Source: Amborella trichopoda
Taxonomy: Eukaryota > Streptophyta > Magnoliopsida > Amborellales > Amborellaceae
Assembly (NCBI RefSeq): GCF_000471905.2
Contig: NW_006498549.1
Location: 8,961,696-9,025,695 of the forward strand
DNA length: 64,000 nt
Direction: 5' to 3'
The position numbers and the translations under genes were made by a program. Each line of letters begins with the position of its first letter. The first letter of the stretch is position 1. Of this stretch, positions 11,700 through 23,504 are shown one piece after another. The notes beneath the pieces were generated by a model that saw only the letters and a list, made by a program, of their open reading frames with translations, searched no databases and had not been told where the DNA came from.

Positions 11700-12560
11700 A
11701 GGGTTTTTGTGCTACGAAACCCTGTTTGTCCTGGGCAACACTAGCAATTCTGCCCAGACGATACCACTAGCGCCGTCCAAGTCTAGGGCGACACTCCCCC
11801 TTGTAGCCTAGAGACATAAGTCCCAGAAATATTCTAGGACCCCACATCCTTGTTTCAGAACCTTTGTTGTTACTTCTCACAAAGTTTTAGGTCCAAATAA
11901 TTTTTTGTTTAAAATAATAAAAAAATATCTTTCTTAATACAAGTCTCTTCTATTCATGCTTTTCTGATTTTATTTTAGTTTAATTAATTTTGTTAGAAAT
12001 CATGATTTTCCTGCTTTTCGTGTTTAGTTTAACTTTGTTTCAACAAAAGTAGTAAAATAATAATACTAATAATAATAATTTTTTTTTTTGGGCGACACCA
12101 CCCGTGCTGCCTTGTTTTAGAGGTCCCGAAAACTTTTTGGGACCCCACAATCCTATTTCAGTGCCTTGATTCTTGCTACTCACCAAGTTTTAAGTCAAAA
12201 TAAAATTTTTAAAAATATAAAAAAATATATTTCTTAAAACTTGTGAATAGTGATGTCTGCCTTGGGCGACACCACCAGTGCCACCCAGATGCGGACAACA
12301 CCACCTGTGCTGCCCGAGCAACACCACCCGTGTCATCTAGTTTTAGAAGTCCAAGAAAATTCCTAAGATCCCACAATCCTGTTCCAGGAATTTTTTTGTT
12401 ACTGTTCACCAATTTCTGGGTCAAAAACAATTTTTAAAAAAATACAAAAAAATATTTTACTTAAGATAGGTTTGTTCTACTTGTGCTTTCTAATTTTATT
12501 TTAGTTTAATTTATTTTGTTAGAAATCATAATTTCCCTGCTTTATCATGCTTAGTTTAAC
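11700..12560 (+). repeat. Three degenerate tandem copies in the 5' leader
   Basis: Three successive blocks share a GGGCGACACCACC-like start (weak in the first), a GGACCCCACAATCC-like core (weak in the third), a TTACTTCTCACAAAGTTTT-like segment and AT-rich DNA; the outer two end in TTTTGTTAGAAATCAT. They lie at about 11740-12040, 12090-12240 and 12290-12560, the middle one shortened. The leader grew by internal tandem duplication. Confidence 0.65.
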
Positions 12561-13725
12561 CCTGCTTCATCAAGATTAAAAATAAATAAAAACTAAATAA
12601 TAAATAAAATTTAATTTTGAGGGTTGCTTGCACCCTCTTTGAACTACGTCCCGTTCAAGCCACGCTCGACTAGGCAAGGACTGTGCTTGGTTTCATTGAT
12701 TTTACTGAATATCTTCTTAGGAGTTGCTTACGCCTCCATCTTTACTGTGCTATCGAGCGAGCTCCGCCTTGAAGCACGCATCACCTGACACGATTGGTGT
12801 CAAGCGCTCACTTTATTTCTTTCTTGCATTGTGTGCCTGCTTGCTTGCCACTTTATTTTTTCTTGCATGCTTCTTTACACACTCTTGCACACACCGGGCC
12901 GAGAATGCTCGGGAAGCCAACAAATATTTTTGAAAACCCACAAAACCTGCAATAACTCCATGAGGGGAACCTAGCATTGAGAGCCGATGCAGTTGGGATT
13001 CACGTAACTTTAACTGTGAGCGCCCCTCTATAATCCTTTACCTCAAAGCAACTCCACACATAGTAGGACTTGGTGAAAATCCTATAATAAGAAGTCAGGA
13101 CCTACGTAGGGACCTACTAGGCCTAGCCGCATTTCCATAGTCAGGAACCCACTCAAACCGAGCCTACCCATAATTTGGGGCAAAAGTTTTCGAGTGTTGT
13201 GTTTGCTTATCTCAGTTGTTTAATCTTAGCTCTCAGTTCAGACCCCCTTCTAGTCCGAGCTAAAACCCTTTGGATCTAAGTCCAGGCTTGTACCTAGCCC
13301 AGCCTAGGTCTGAACTAGGTTCACACCTAGGTCTGAACCTAGGCCCCCTTTGGGCTCGTGCTTAGCTCAAGTTTGATCTAGTTCAGATCCACACTCAGTC
13401 TGATATTCAAAACCTTCTTGGCTCAAGCTCAGGCTTGCACCTAGCTACGTTCAGGTCCGAACCAGGTTCACACCCAAGTCCTACCCTAGACCCACTCTTG
13501 GTCCGAGCCGAGACTCGTACCCATCTGTCTAGGTCGTAGTCTAGGTTCTAGCATAGAGTTGCCTATAGAGCCAGACTAGGCTTACCCTAGTTTAGGGTCT
13601 AAACCAAAACCCATCAAGTCTAGTAGGTTTCATCAAGTCTAGTCCTAGCCTGAATCTTAGTTAGGGATTTGCCTAGGTTTTTCCTAAGTCGTCGAGTCTA
13701 GATCTCACCTTAAGTCTAGGAGTCA
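12560..13725 (+). other. Rest of the 5' leader, with a CTAGG-rich degenerate repeat
   Basis: 12560-13100 has no recognised feature. From about 13200 to 13700 the sequence is a drifting low-order repeat of words such as AGGTCTGAACCTAGG, CCTAGTC and TCCGAGC. No credible reading frame runs through it. Its period is not regular enough to state a unit length. Confidence 0.4.
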
Positions 13726-15302
13726 TGACTCAAGATCAAAGCAGAGCAAGGTCCAACTCTATGGCTCCAACTAGGGAGGCTGCAATTACCCTGAAAAATT
13801 TTCACCATAGTTTGATGAGTTTGGCCACTTAGTAATTGATCATCATAGTCCTCAAAAATAATTATAGTCGAAAGATGTAAGCATTTTAAAAAAGGGAGGT
13901 CTATTAGAAACAATTCAAGCCAAAAAACATTTATGGATAACAATTTCACTTTTAGAAATGCACAATTAAACATAATCAAAATGATTGAAATGCATATAAA
14001 TATTTTAACAACAATGCATAACTCAAAGGATTTCACAAAATACCCTACTGGCATCCCAAGTAGGTCACCTATATACCCCAACATCATCCTGGACGGGTGC
14101 AAACAATCCCTGCAGGTCCAAACATACCTCACTGGGGTCCCAGATGAGTCCAAATAGTCCTTACCGGCGTAACCAGATAGGTCTAAACAATCGCTGCATG
14201 TCCAAACATACCTCACCGGCGTCCCGATGAGTCCAAATAGTCCCTAGCGGAGTCCCGGATAGGTCCACATATATTTAAATTATCTCAGAAACTCTTTAAC
14301 ATTAGAAAGCATCAATATCGTATATTCAAAGTATCATTGAAATCATTAATAGGAATTCACTTGAAGCAATTTAAACAATTACTTTCATTGAAATATTTGT
14401 AATTAACCAATCAAACAATTTGGATAAAAATTGCAGAAGGTTAGCATATCGAATGGGTATATTTGAATTGGAATCTAATAGGCAGTCGATTATCAATTTA
14501 AGAGTGTTTATAGAAATCCAAGGTTAAACACATAAATATCACAATTTTATGGAATGTAATTTCTTAATTAATAATTTTACAGGAATAGGTAAAACTTAAA
14601 GTATCTAAAATTCATAGACAAACAAAAATACAATTAAATGCAGAAATGTGTAAATCTCACTGTATTGGCAGTATTATAATTAATTGCAGAAATATCAAAT
14701 TTTCACATAATGAGTTTACCAGAACTGACATCACTTTCGCATAAATTTTACAGTGTCTAAAAGTCATAATAATAAGCAAAAATTTTACTTTTAATAATTT
14801 ACAATGTCTAAATTTCTAATAATAATAATTTTAACAGAAAATGATATCATATGCGTATAAAATTACAGTATAAAAATGGTGAACAGACTATTTTTCAGGA
14901 TAATGAGATCATTTACTTATAACAATTGAGAGGGAACTTTCGGTAAAATTCAGCTAGAGAGAAGGAGTTCACTGCGTTCTTTAATTCACAAAGAGAGCTC
15001 AACGTTACTGAGTGGAAGGGGCATAAGAGAGAGTGTTTTTGCAGAGAGAGAATCCAACTCGTTCTCCTCTTTTTAAACACAAAAAAAATATTATTATAAT
15101 ATATTATTAACCCACCTCATACATGAGGTGTTTAGAAGGTGTTACATTAACACTTAAAGCCCACGTCCCTAGAGGACGTGGCACAAGAAAAAAAAGGTGA
15201 AGGTAAAAGAGGAAACAAAAATGATGGTCCCAAAGAACCAAATTATTTGTATGGACCATCAAAGGTAAAATGTTTTTTTTTTTTAGGTTTAGGATTGTTA
15301 CA
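13726..15302 (-). mobile_element. Minus-strand LTR nested in the gag-only element
   Basis: On the minus strand it starts TGTAACAATCC at 15302. It aligns with the LTR at 1-1228 over the stretch 13760-14650, including the tandem sub-repeats (14052-14270), and supplies the 5' part missing there. The 3' part equivalent to about 1090-1228 is not recognisable, and no target duplication could be fixed, so the left edge is uncertain by tens of bases. It separates the leader from the first gag codons of the host element. Confidence 0.6.
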
Positions 15303-15319
15303 GTAATCCTCCAAGACAT

Positions 15320-15524
15320 GGAGTTTAGCCTCAAATCTAGTCGGTACACCAAGAGTAAGGCCCCTGCCCAGGTCTCTGAGTCAACCAATCTCAACCAAGT
15401 TAACGCCGTTGTCCAATTAGCAGCCCAGCATTCCAGTCTTAACAATCAGCCAATTAGTGGGAAAGTGGGTTCACACACAACTAGGGAAAGTCTACCTAAG
15501 AAACCCAACACCAATAAAGGTTAA
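15320..15524 (+). pseudogene. N-terminal part of the element's polyprotein
   Basis: Starts at the first ATG after the nested LTR, about where a gag polyprotein should begin. It gives 67 codons rich in Ser, Gln and Asn, without a recognisable fold, then a stop. The following DNA to about 16380 continues a Pro/Gln/Ser-rich composition in shifting frames, consistent with a decayed gag N-terminal region. Function is inferred only from position. Confidence 0.4.
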
Positions 15525-16249
15525 GGTTTTGACCTAACTCGTATCAAGACAATCTTAAAGTGCAGGCATACTTTTAAGACCTGTTGAATAGAGGGTACAC
15601 CATCTAGTGTAGTCAATCCAGGAAAGTCAGGTCATAAGCTCAAGCCATGGGTCAAGTCCAACATTTTGGCTCAAACCAAGACAAATCCTAGGGTTGTTAG
15701 CCTGCCAATCCAACCCACTATGGGCCAGGGGTCTAGTTCTAATAATCACTCGAGCCCAAGACTACATAGAGGGTAGACTCCATCTGGCAGTAGTTATGGC
15801 ATTCCTTCACTCTTTCAGTCTAGTGTTAGGGCAAGAAAATACCCTAACCCTAGGGATAGATCATCCAATCAAGGTCAGGTAAACCTAGCCTCCCAAGGTC
15901 AGAGGACTAGTCATCATAGAAGTTCGAGCCGTCCATCCCTGTCAAGTGATGATCCTATCATGCAGACCTTCTTGCCTGGTCAAGTTGTGCAACCTCTGAG
16001 TAATGGGTATGTTCTGACTCAATTCAACTCAAGTGAGTTTATAGGCCGACAACTGGCACGCCAAGTTCAACAAACTCCCCAGGCTCAATCCTTAGGGCAA
16101 CCCGCTACATAAGCCTTACAGCCAGTCTATAGGAGCCACATACCATAAACTCAGGTTCAACAGACCATGCAACCGAGCCAGGCCACTGTCATAACAACGG
16201 CTCAACTCGCTTACATGAAGCGCTTCCAATACTCTTTAGAGAAAATGGG

Positions 16250-16890
16250 AATATGAGATTTCTCAACTCCTAAAGCTTATGTACAAGAAATTCTATGATA
16301 CCTAGAAGATCTACCAATGGGGTTTGTGATGCCATAATTCAGAAACAAATTTTCAAGGAAAGAGGATCCTGAGGCATATACCAACGCCTACTTATTGATG
16401 GTCCACACATTGCGAGACCTACCCACCCAACTTAAAGTCATGTTCTCGCATAGATTATCAAAAGATCCCTTAATGTGGCACCGAATATTCATAAAAGATA
16501 ACCCTCAAGTAACTCCTAATGAAATGTTCGTGCAATTTTCCTCTTGCTATCGCCGAACAAGGCCAAGACTCGTCACCCTTGGTGAGTTAACTTCCACAAA
16601 ACAAATGTCAAGTGAGTCTCCTTCCCTATTTATAACCAAATTTAGAGACGCAGCTATGTGAGTCATTGAAACTCCACTCCATAAAGTCGTTAAGGTAAAC
16701 ATAGCATTAGAGAACATGACTCCAAAATATGTCACGTTCTTCAGTATGGGGGCAGTCTCTTACTCGTTTGATGTTATGCTTGAAGAGTATCGCAATATGA
16801 GCGAGGCAAGGAGGATGAGACCATAGTCTTTGATAACTCGACTGATGGAGAGTCCTCTGTGAACATGATCAAGAGAAGCAACCTTTCTGC
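16250..16890 (+). pseudogene. gag capsid-like remnant (retrotransposon gag domain)
   Basis: The longest open stretch is 16395-16661, with a run including MVHTLRDLPTQLKVMFSHRL, then LMWHRIFI and PSLFITKFRDAAM. Upstream codons in the same frame (EDPEAYTNAYLL) and downstream ones (SMGAVSYSFDVMLEEYRNM) extend it between stops. The helical pattern with W-hydrophobic spacing and FITKFRDAAM resembles the gag domain of plant Ty3-gypsy elements. Several in-frame stops make it non-functional. Family assignment is by pattern only. Confidence 0.55.
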
Positions 16891-17160
16891 AAACTATTCA
16901 CAAGAAAAGACTAAAATTTATTCTACCACATGGAGAATGCAGACTTCCACACCAAAAACATTTATTCCCATTGATGAGCCTATGACCGATGTCATTAAGA
17001 AGTTGCTTAAGGCAAGGCTTATAGAATACGGATAGAAGCCAAGATTCCTCCTTTCCATGGAAGCGATACATTTGATGGTGTGATTGGCATCAAAATTATG
17101 CCATAACACTGAAAATGCCGAGCTGTCAGTCATAAAGTTCAAGACCTCATTGATAATGAC

Positions 17161-18354
17161 ATGATAATTGTCAGAAAGAAAGATGCTGATGACATAGAAA
17201 AACCAGAAACTCTAAATGCTTCGACAAACAATTCTAATGTCAACCTGATTAACTTAGAAGGATCACAAACTGTGCCCGAACCCGAAGAACATCCACAATG
17301 GCCTTGGAGCATAAGAAGAAATCAATTGAAAAGTCCAATCGATGAAGAACAAAACGAGCATAAGCTCATCTAGGAGTTAACGACTAAAGACACTCAAGAT
17401 CAAAGCAATGAGGATAAACTTAACTCCAAGCCCATAACTCAAAAAAGGGTGAAAGAAAGGGTCATCACATGTGAAATTCCACTCCAAGATACATTTCCAA
17501 AAGTGGCACAAGAAATCCTCATCATCAAGAGTTACACTAGGGCATATGAACCTTTCAACCCGTACTTCCAAGTTAACATAATAAATGGTTCATACGTGTG
17601 TGACAACGAATCAAACTCACAAGAGCAATATGAACTTGAGCATAAGCTCAACCAAGGTTTTGTAGTTATGCATTTTCATGCCCATGACGACAAGAAAAAC
17701 CTTAATTCTGGGACAATAACATGTGAGGGGGCAAATGAGCAAGTGCTAAAAGGAAGTCATTCACCTCAAAACCTTGACGACCCACCTAAGTGGGATCAAT
17801 ATGATGAGGACGACGTATTAGAAATTGATGTGATCCAGATCAACGAGAAGGGAACATCTTCCAAATAAGGGGTCAACACCCCAAAGTCTCTCATTACACT
17901 TCCAAACAAGGGGCCAACACCTCAAATATCAAAAGAAGTTGAACCTTTGGAAATTCTAAGGGCACTTGGGCCACCCTCACCATACTTTTTTACCAACCCA
18001 CTTTTATGGCATGAGGAGCCAAGCTTAGAAGATTTAACCGAGTCACCTCTCGAGGTGAACCCAGTTATGGATGATGGAGAAGCAAAGAGCCCAAATTTGA
18101 ATATTCCCAAAGATTTGGCATCTTCACTAGAGTTGATAGAGCTCAAACCTTTGAAAATTCTAAAGGGCCCACTTAGGCCACCTTCACAAGATTTCTTGAA
18201 TGATCCACCAATCTAGGATCAAGAATTGGATATTGAAAATCCAACCATGTTACCGCCTCAAGAGATAGGCTCTCTAAAAGTCATTAACGATATGAGCGCA
18301 ACTTCGATAACCGGAGCACCACCATATCAAAAGAATTCTTCCTACGAAGAATAA
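17161..18354 (+). pseudogene. Second internal ORF of the element, acidic, unknown function
   Basis: One frame stays open from 17161 to 18354 apart from stops at 17371, 17866 and 18214, about 400 codons. The product is rich in Asp, Glu, Asn and Pro, with no reverse transcriptase, integrase or protease signature. It carries repeated segments of the type PLEIL...GPPSPYF and PLKIL...RPPSQDF, each followed by an acidic W/D/E-containing stretch, and a further variant near 17790. This looks like tandem growth inside a linker or spacer protein. I do not recognise the family. Confidence 0.5.
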
Positions 18355-18404
18355 GTTCCCAATGGAACAGAAAGCCTTGCAGGGAATATTCAATAGGGGC
18401 AAAC

Positions 18405-18562
18405 TCCTCTTATGAAGAGGATACAATAGGGGCAACTAATGAGATTGAACCCTTGTTTGTTGATTCCCAACACGTCATAAGGCCATTTAATACAACAGAG
18501 GCAACTAATAAGATTGAACCCTTCTTCGTTGACTCCCAACATGCTGTAAGGCCATCTAATAT
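18405..18562 (+). repeat. About 69-bp tandem repeat, two copies
   Basis: ATAGGGGCAACTAATGAGAT and ACAGAGGCAACTAATAAGAT each begin a unit containing ATTGAACCCTT, GTTGA and TCCCAACA and ending AAGGCCATCTAAT-like. Extra GGGGCAA starts precede them. It lies just past the acidic ORF; a reading frame from about 18453 to 18764 crosses it in another phase. Confidence 0.7.
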
Positions 18563-18820
18563 TAACTCAATCACTTATCTTGTGCGAGAGTCTCACCTAA
18601 GCTCGAGCACTGAAAACGAGCCTACCACGGAGTTCACATCCGAAACGCAATTCGAAATTTGCAATGAAAAAGATACCGAAAAGGAGTTGGGTGATCACTC
18701 GCCCTTTTGCAAATATCCAAATGAGGCAGTCATGCCTCACAATTCAAGTACTTCATTAACGTGAAAACCCTGATGAGCCTATCCATCCATACAGAAGGCT
18801 GAGAGATTAGGAAACTGGGA

Positions 18821-19105
18821 GTGATTTTTAGTCCCAAAATCAAGGTTCAAGTGAAGCAATTTAAAGGAAAAGTTCAACGAAGATTCGACAATCATTGTCA
18901 AAGAGATTTTGGATACCAACTTGGGTCAAGGGAAATCAAAGGAAGATCGATATTAGAACCTCCCTGCCACTTGGAGGAGGGAAATATGATCGAATTCTTA
19001 CATGATTTTAAGGTGAATTGCTATAAAAAAAAAGGGGGCACCTTTGACTCTTCTTCTTCCCACTTTTTTTCCTTTTTCGTTCTTTTCTTCTTAAATAAAA
19101 AATAA
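18821..19105 (+). pseudogene. Small ORF at the end of the internal coding region
   Basis: Ninety-four codons, basic at the start (KIKVQVKQFKGKVQRRF), then a low-complexity tail generated by TTC-rich DNA. No known domain. Probably residual internal sequence of the element rather than a protein. Confidence 0.25.
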
Positions 19106-19129
19106 AAAAAAATAAAAAAAGAAGAAGAA

Positions 19130-19332
19130 AATCTCATTCGCTGGGCTAAAATCCGAATGGATTCTCAAGCGTAGGAAAAAATGTCACCGGGGTGAAAATC
19201 TGAAAGGAACCCTGGGGCAATGAGAAAATAAATAAAAAATCTCATCCACTGGTCTGAAAATACGAAAGGATTCCCTAGCGTTGGAAAAATATCAACGGGA
19301 TGAAAATCCGAAAGGAACCCTTGGGCGATGAG
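19130..19332 (+). repeat. Two tandem copies of a ~100-bp unit in the 3' untranslated region
   Basis: Copy 1 (about 19130-19228) and copy 2 (about 19238-19332) each run CTCATYCRCTGG, AAAATCCGAA, GGATTC, a GATGAAAATCCGAAAGGAAC-like stretch and end GGGCRATGAGA. Short repeats of this kind in the 3' UTR are known for plant Tat-lineage gypsy elements, which supports a Ty3-gypsy origin of the gag-only element. Confidence 0.7.
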
Positions 19333-19779
19333 ATAAAAGAAGAAAGTTTTTTCCTTCCTTATACTCTCCAAAGTCTTTTCTCTCTAAACATCTTCTCTTC
19401 CTCCCCCTGAGTCAAAGTGGTGTTAAAAGAAAATCAATAAGCATTAGCTTGACGGAACATTATTAAGGACCTAGATCGTCTAAAACTTCGAAAGGTAGTG
19501 GTGGAGGAACGAAATTGATTATCCAAAGAGATTCTGAACACCCAGGGGCAGTATCCTGTATTTTCAAGACTCTGTTTCACTTGAAACTCCAAAGAACTCT
19601 CATTGAATTGCAACACAAGAGCTGATGTTGGAAGATAAAGAAATACTTGATGATTCTTTGTCCTGAAGATTCAAGCAAGGACCTGATATGCTCACATAGG
19701 GTCCACCAAAGGGGTCACAAGTGGTTAAACTGTAAGACCTACATTAAAAGAAAACCACCCCCCCCACAGAGGCAGCAAA

Positions 19780-19929
<150 letters not shown>

Positions 19930-20697
19930 TTCATGATCATATGAGTATAACTGCCAACTACATCGTCCATCGCTGCATGACGTTAAACTGCTTAGAGGGC
20001 TCTATGCTTACAGGAGTTAAAACTGCTAACCAAAATTTGTTTTACAAAATATTTTCAAAATTTTCAATGTGTCTTGTGTTTTAAAAAACTTTAATTTCTT
20101 TGTTAAAATCGTAACATGTCATTCCTCTGGGTTATATTTCGAATCTCCCCCTCTTTTCAAAATATCTAAAACAACTTCTAAAACAAAGGAGCTTGGACAC
20201 CAGTAAATGATAATTTATCACGTTGTCCTCTCATCTCTTCATCCCTCTCTCTTCATAATTGGCTAGACAAGCCTTTTTCCTAAATAGGAAACACCTATAG
20301 AAATCCTTGGGAAACCCTAAGAAAATCAAAGAAAATGTCAAGTTTAAGAATTTGAAATTATGAAAACCCCTGAAGTTAAGTGGCATGGCCAGAAAATCCA
20401 ACTCGAGTTTCAAGTTTGTGTAACTCACAGACATCTCACGCCAAAAACCCTAGGATGAAAATTCCCTAGGTGGGTGAGCTCGAGAGCGCAATGAATTGAA
20501 TGGATTAGTTAGTACGTCCTCTGACCACGTGATGTCAGGACGAAATTTAACATGTCTACATTATTTTGTCGTTCACATGCACCTCGAAGGACAGATAACA
20601 CCACCATCTTGTCGCTTACCTGCCCCTCGAAAGATAGGGAACGCCAAATTGTCTACTTCTTTGCCACTCACCTGTCTCTCAAAGGATAGGGAGTGCC

Positions 20698-20710
20698 AAA
20701 GAGGGGCAAC
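20698..20710 (+). promoter_or_regulatory. Polypurine tract before the 3' LTR
   Basis: AAAGAGGGGCAAC directly abuts the TG of the 3' LTR. It would prime plus-strand DNA synthesis and confirms plus-strand orientation. Confidence 0.75.
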
Positions 20711-22053
20711 TGTAGACACCCCATTTAAAATCTGACAAGTTCTGTGGTTTTCCTGAACCTTTAGAACTACATGATCCTAGTAAATCTCCCAAACTATAAT
20801 CCACACTGCCTACACAATGATCTAGAACCATTCTGCCTATCCTGTAATCAAGAATCCTGCAGATACCCTGTTTTCACCCAGAATCTGGTAGGCGCCTTGT
20901 TTTACCAAACAAATCACCAAAAATAGTAAAATAACTCTTTGAGAGCTTCACAACAACCTGAACTACAAACTTGACCAAAGAAAATTTAGTTTCAAACACT
21001 TTTGGTCTGTGCGACACTGGCAGTGTCGCCCAACCCAGTTAGTGTGGGCGATGCCACCAGTGTCACCCAATCCATTTTGACACGAAATCGTCAAGTTTTG
21101 GCAGGTCTGCCCAGGGATCAGTGCTGAACAAGAATCTGCCATTTTGAGTAGTTCTAGGTGGGTGATTTCCAGTGTCGCCCGACCTAGACAAGTCCAAATT
21201 GGACGATTTTTGGTAGACAACACCTTGACAACCCTAAAGTTTGCCATGAACATGAAATTTCTGTTTTTGAGTAGTCCTGACTAGTGTAGCTCAGACCAGA
21301 CTGCTCAAAAACGGCAGTTTCTGCCTTCTAGAGGTTCTGTAGCTGTGTGGGCCAAGTTACTCGAAATTTGGCCTAGTTTGACAGTGTCGCCCAGACTCGG
21401 GACTCCCGGAATAGCAGTTTGGGGGTGGCATTTTGCTGGTGATGGTAAGTTGCTCTTTTCAGTTGATCCCCTATCTATATAATCGAATTTTCGTGCTTTT
21501 GTGAGGGAGGTCAGAAAAGAATTTGTTCAGAAAAACTCTAGCTTGGAGATCCTGACTAAAACCCTAAACCTGAGAAGCCTAAACCTAAGAAACCCTAATT
21601 CTTCAGCTCTCCTTAGGGAAGAAACCCTTTTCAATCAAACTAAGGTCTGGTCAACACATCCATTCAACTAGGCTAACTCTTGGTCAACATATGGAGAAAG
21701 AGAGGCAAAGAGGACACCGGTTTCGATACAGGCGAGCCCTCGAAGGCTCGGGAGCCTCGGGGCACTTGGCCCGATTTGTTATAATTCTTTACTCTTATTT
21801 GCTTCCTTTTTTTGCTTTATTTCATTTTAATTAAATTAGGCTAACTTTATTGCTTCTTTATAGTGTTTTAAAGTTCGGATCATGCTGGCGCTGCTACTGA
21901 TTTGAGAGCAGGTCTGCTTGTCTCTGAGCAGATTTGGTCTCAGATCAAAATTCGATTTTTCCTACTTTCTCTATCATCTTTTAAAAATCAGTTTGTGGTG
22001 ATCAGATCTGAGGGATCTTCCTCTAAAGGTCTCCCCCATTTGCACGGCAAACA
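20711..22053 (+). repeat. 3' LTR (1343 bp) of the gag-only element
   Basis: Collinear with 10218-11583. Starts TGTAGACACC, ends GGCAAACA, and is followed by the target duplication ATACT at 22054-22058. Keeps the TATA-like TCTATATAA and several TGTCGCCC words. Confidence 0.9.
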
Positions 22054-22194
22054 ATACTCGACATTCAATTAATTTTTTTTGAACTTGATACACCCAAACT
22101 ATCCAATTTGACATCCAATGAGTAAGAATTATGACCTCATGAACAAATAAATGGTCTTATAATATACAAATTAATATTCCTAACAAAAAAGAAA

Positions 22195-22587
22195 GGGTGC
22201 AGTTTGTATAAAGCCGAGGCTCTAAACAATCAAAGTAAAGCGTACCTTTAAATAATGTTGAGAAATGTAGTTTCAATACTGGAAAACTTTGCCATAGCCT
22301 TCAAATATATTTTCATATTTAATTATAAAATTTAAAGCTTTAAAAATAGTGTAGATCGAGTTGATCTATGAAAACTTAATAATCTTGAAAATTGACGGTC
22401 CAAAAATGTGTTACAAGATGTACTATTTTCAAAACTTGAAATCCATTATTTTTCTCATGTCCATGTATCTTGATGTCGAGATGATCAATTTGATATATTT
22501 GAGCATTAAAATAACCTCTTCTAGTGAAAATTTTGGTATGGGCTCTATTTGATCGTTTAGAACCTTGACACTATATAAACGTTTTTC
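22195..22587. mobile_element. Mutator-type MITE with perfect 9-bp target duplication
   Basis: Flanked by AAAAAGAAA on both sides (22186-22194 and 22588-22596). The left terminus GGGTGCAGTTTGTATAAAGC, continued by GAGGCTCTAAACAATCAAA, is mirrored with mismatches at the right end by TTTGATCGTTTAGAACC and CTATATAAACGTTTTTC. Imperfect inverted repeats of about 40 bp and a 9-bp duplication fit the Mutator superfamily. No transposase. Related copies: 9637-10036 and 54248-55251. Confidence 0.85.
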
Positions 22588-22660
22588 AAAAAGAAAATCC
22601 CTTGGCGCCATCTTTCTTTTCTTTTGTAAAAGAAGACTGTTACCTCTTGACGCACAAACG

Positions 22661-23092
22661 TTCCAAATGCCCGATTTGACGTATGACGCACAAACGTTCC
22701 AAATGCTCGATTTGACGCATGAAGGTTTGAGATGACTCTTGATCAGTTGTTTAAAAATCGTCAATCCGATCCGAAATTGGGCAATTCAAATCAGATATAA
22801 GCTATGCCGTTCCTGTTCAAATAAAAAAAACGAGATCCGACCCATCTGTACACCATCATCCCCAAATTGACGTTGGGAACCATGATTGATAAGTTTATGT
22901 CAGCAACACACGTCCATGCATGTGGCCCTAGCATCAACCTGCTTGCTATGTTGTGCTTTCCAAATGCCCGATTTGACGTATGACGCACAAACGTTCCAAA
23001 TGCTCGATTTGACGCATGAAGGTTTGAGATGACTCTTGATCAGTTGTTTAAAAATCGTTTGAGATGACTCTTGATCAGTTGTTTAAAAATCG
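22661..23092 (+). repeat. 297-bp tandem duplication with nested 34/35-bp duplications
   Basis: TTCCAAATGCCCGATTTGAC begins at 22661 and again at 22958, and the following sequence is nearly identical. Within each copy an about 34-bp unit (ACGCACAAACGTTCCAAATG) is doubled. In the second copy a 35-bp unit starting TTTGAGATGACTCTTGATCA occurs twice in a row (23023-23057, 23058-23092). Confidence 0.85.
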
Positions 23093-23214
23093 TCAATCCG
23101 ATCCGAAATTGGGCAATTCAAATCAGATATAAGCTATGCCGTTCCTGTTAAAATAAAAAAAACAAGATGACAAGATTCGACCCATCTGTACACCATCATC
23201 CCCAAATTGACGTT

Positions 23215-23504
23215 GGGAACCATAATTGATAAGTTTATGTCAGCAACACACGTCCATGCATGTGGCCCAATTTGGGAACCATAATTGATAAGTTTATGTC
23301 AGCAACACACGTCCATGCATGTGGCCCAATTTGGGAACCATAATTGATAAGTTTATGTCAGCAACACACGTCCATGCATGTGGCCCAATTTGGGAACCAT
23401 AATTGATAAGTTTATGTCAGCAACACACGTCCATGCATGTGGCCCAATTTGGGAACCATAATTGATAAGTTTATGTCAGCAACACACGTCCATGCATGTG
23501 GCCC
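23215..23504 (+). repeat. 59-bp minisatellite, about five copies
   Basis: Units start with GGGAACCATAATTGATAAGT at 23215, 23274, 23333, 23392 and 23451, and each includes ACACACGTCCATGCATGTGG. The copies look identical base for base; only the last runs on into unique sequence (CCCTAGCATCAACC). A single diverged unit (GGGAACCATGATTG) lies at about 22877, inside the first 297-bp copy, and is the likely seed. Confidence 0.95.

Noticed and set aside
13716..14216. 166-codon minus-strand open frame
   Set aside because: It lies in a non-coding LTR with tandem sub-repeats; the related copy at 600-1100 is not open in the same way.
23215..23504. Regular 59-bp repeats considered as a CRISPR-like array
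   Set aside because: No distinct spacers; whole units are identical, and the DNA is clearly from a plant nuclear genome.
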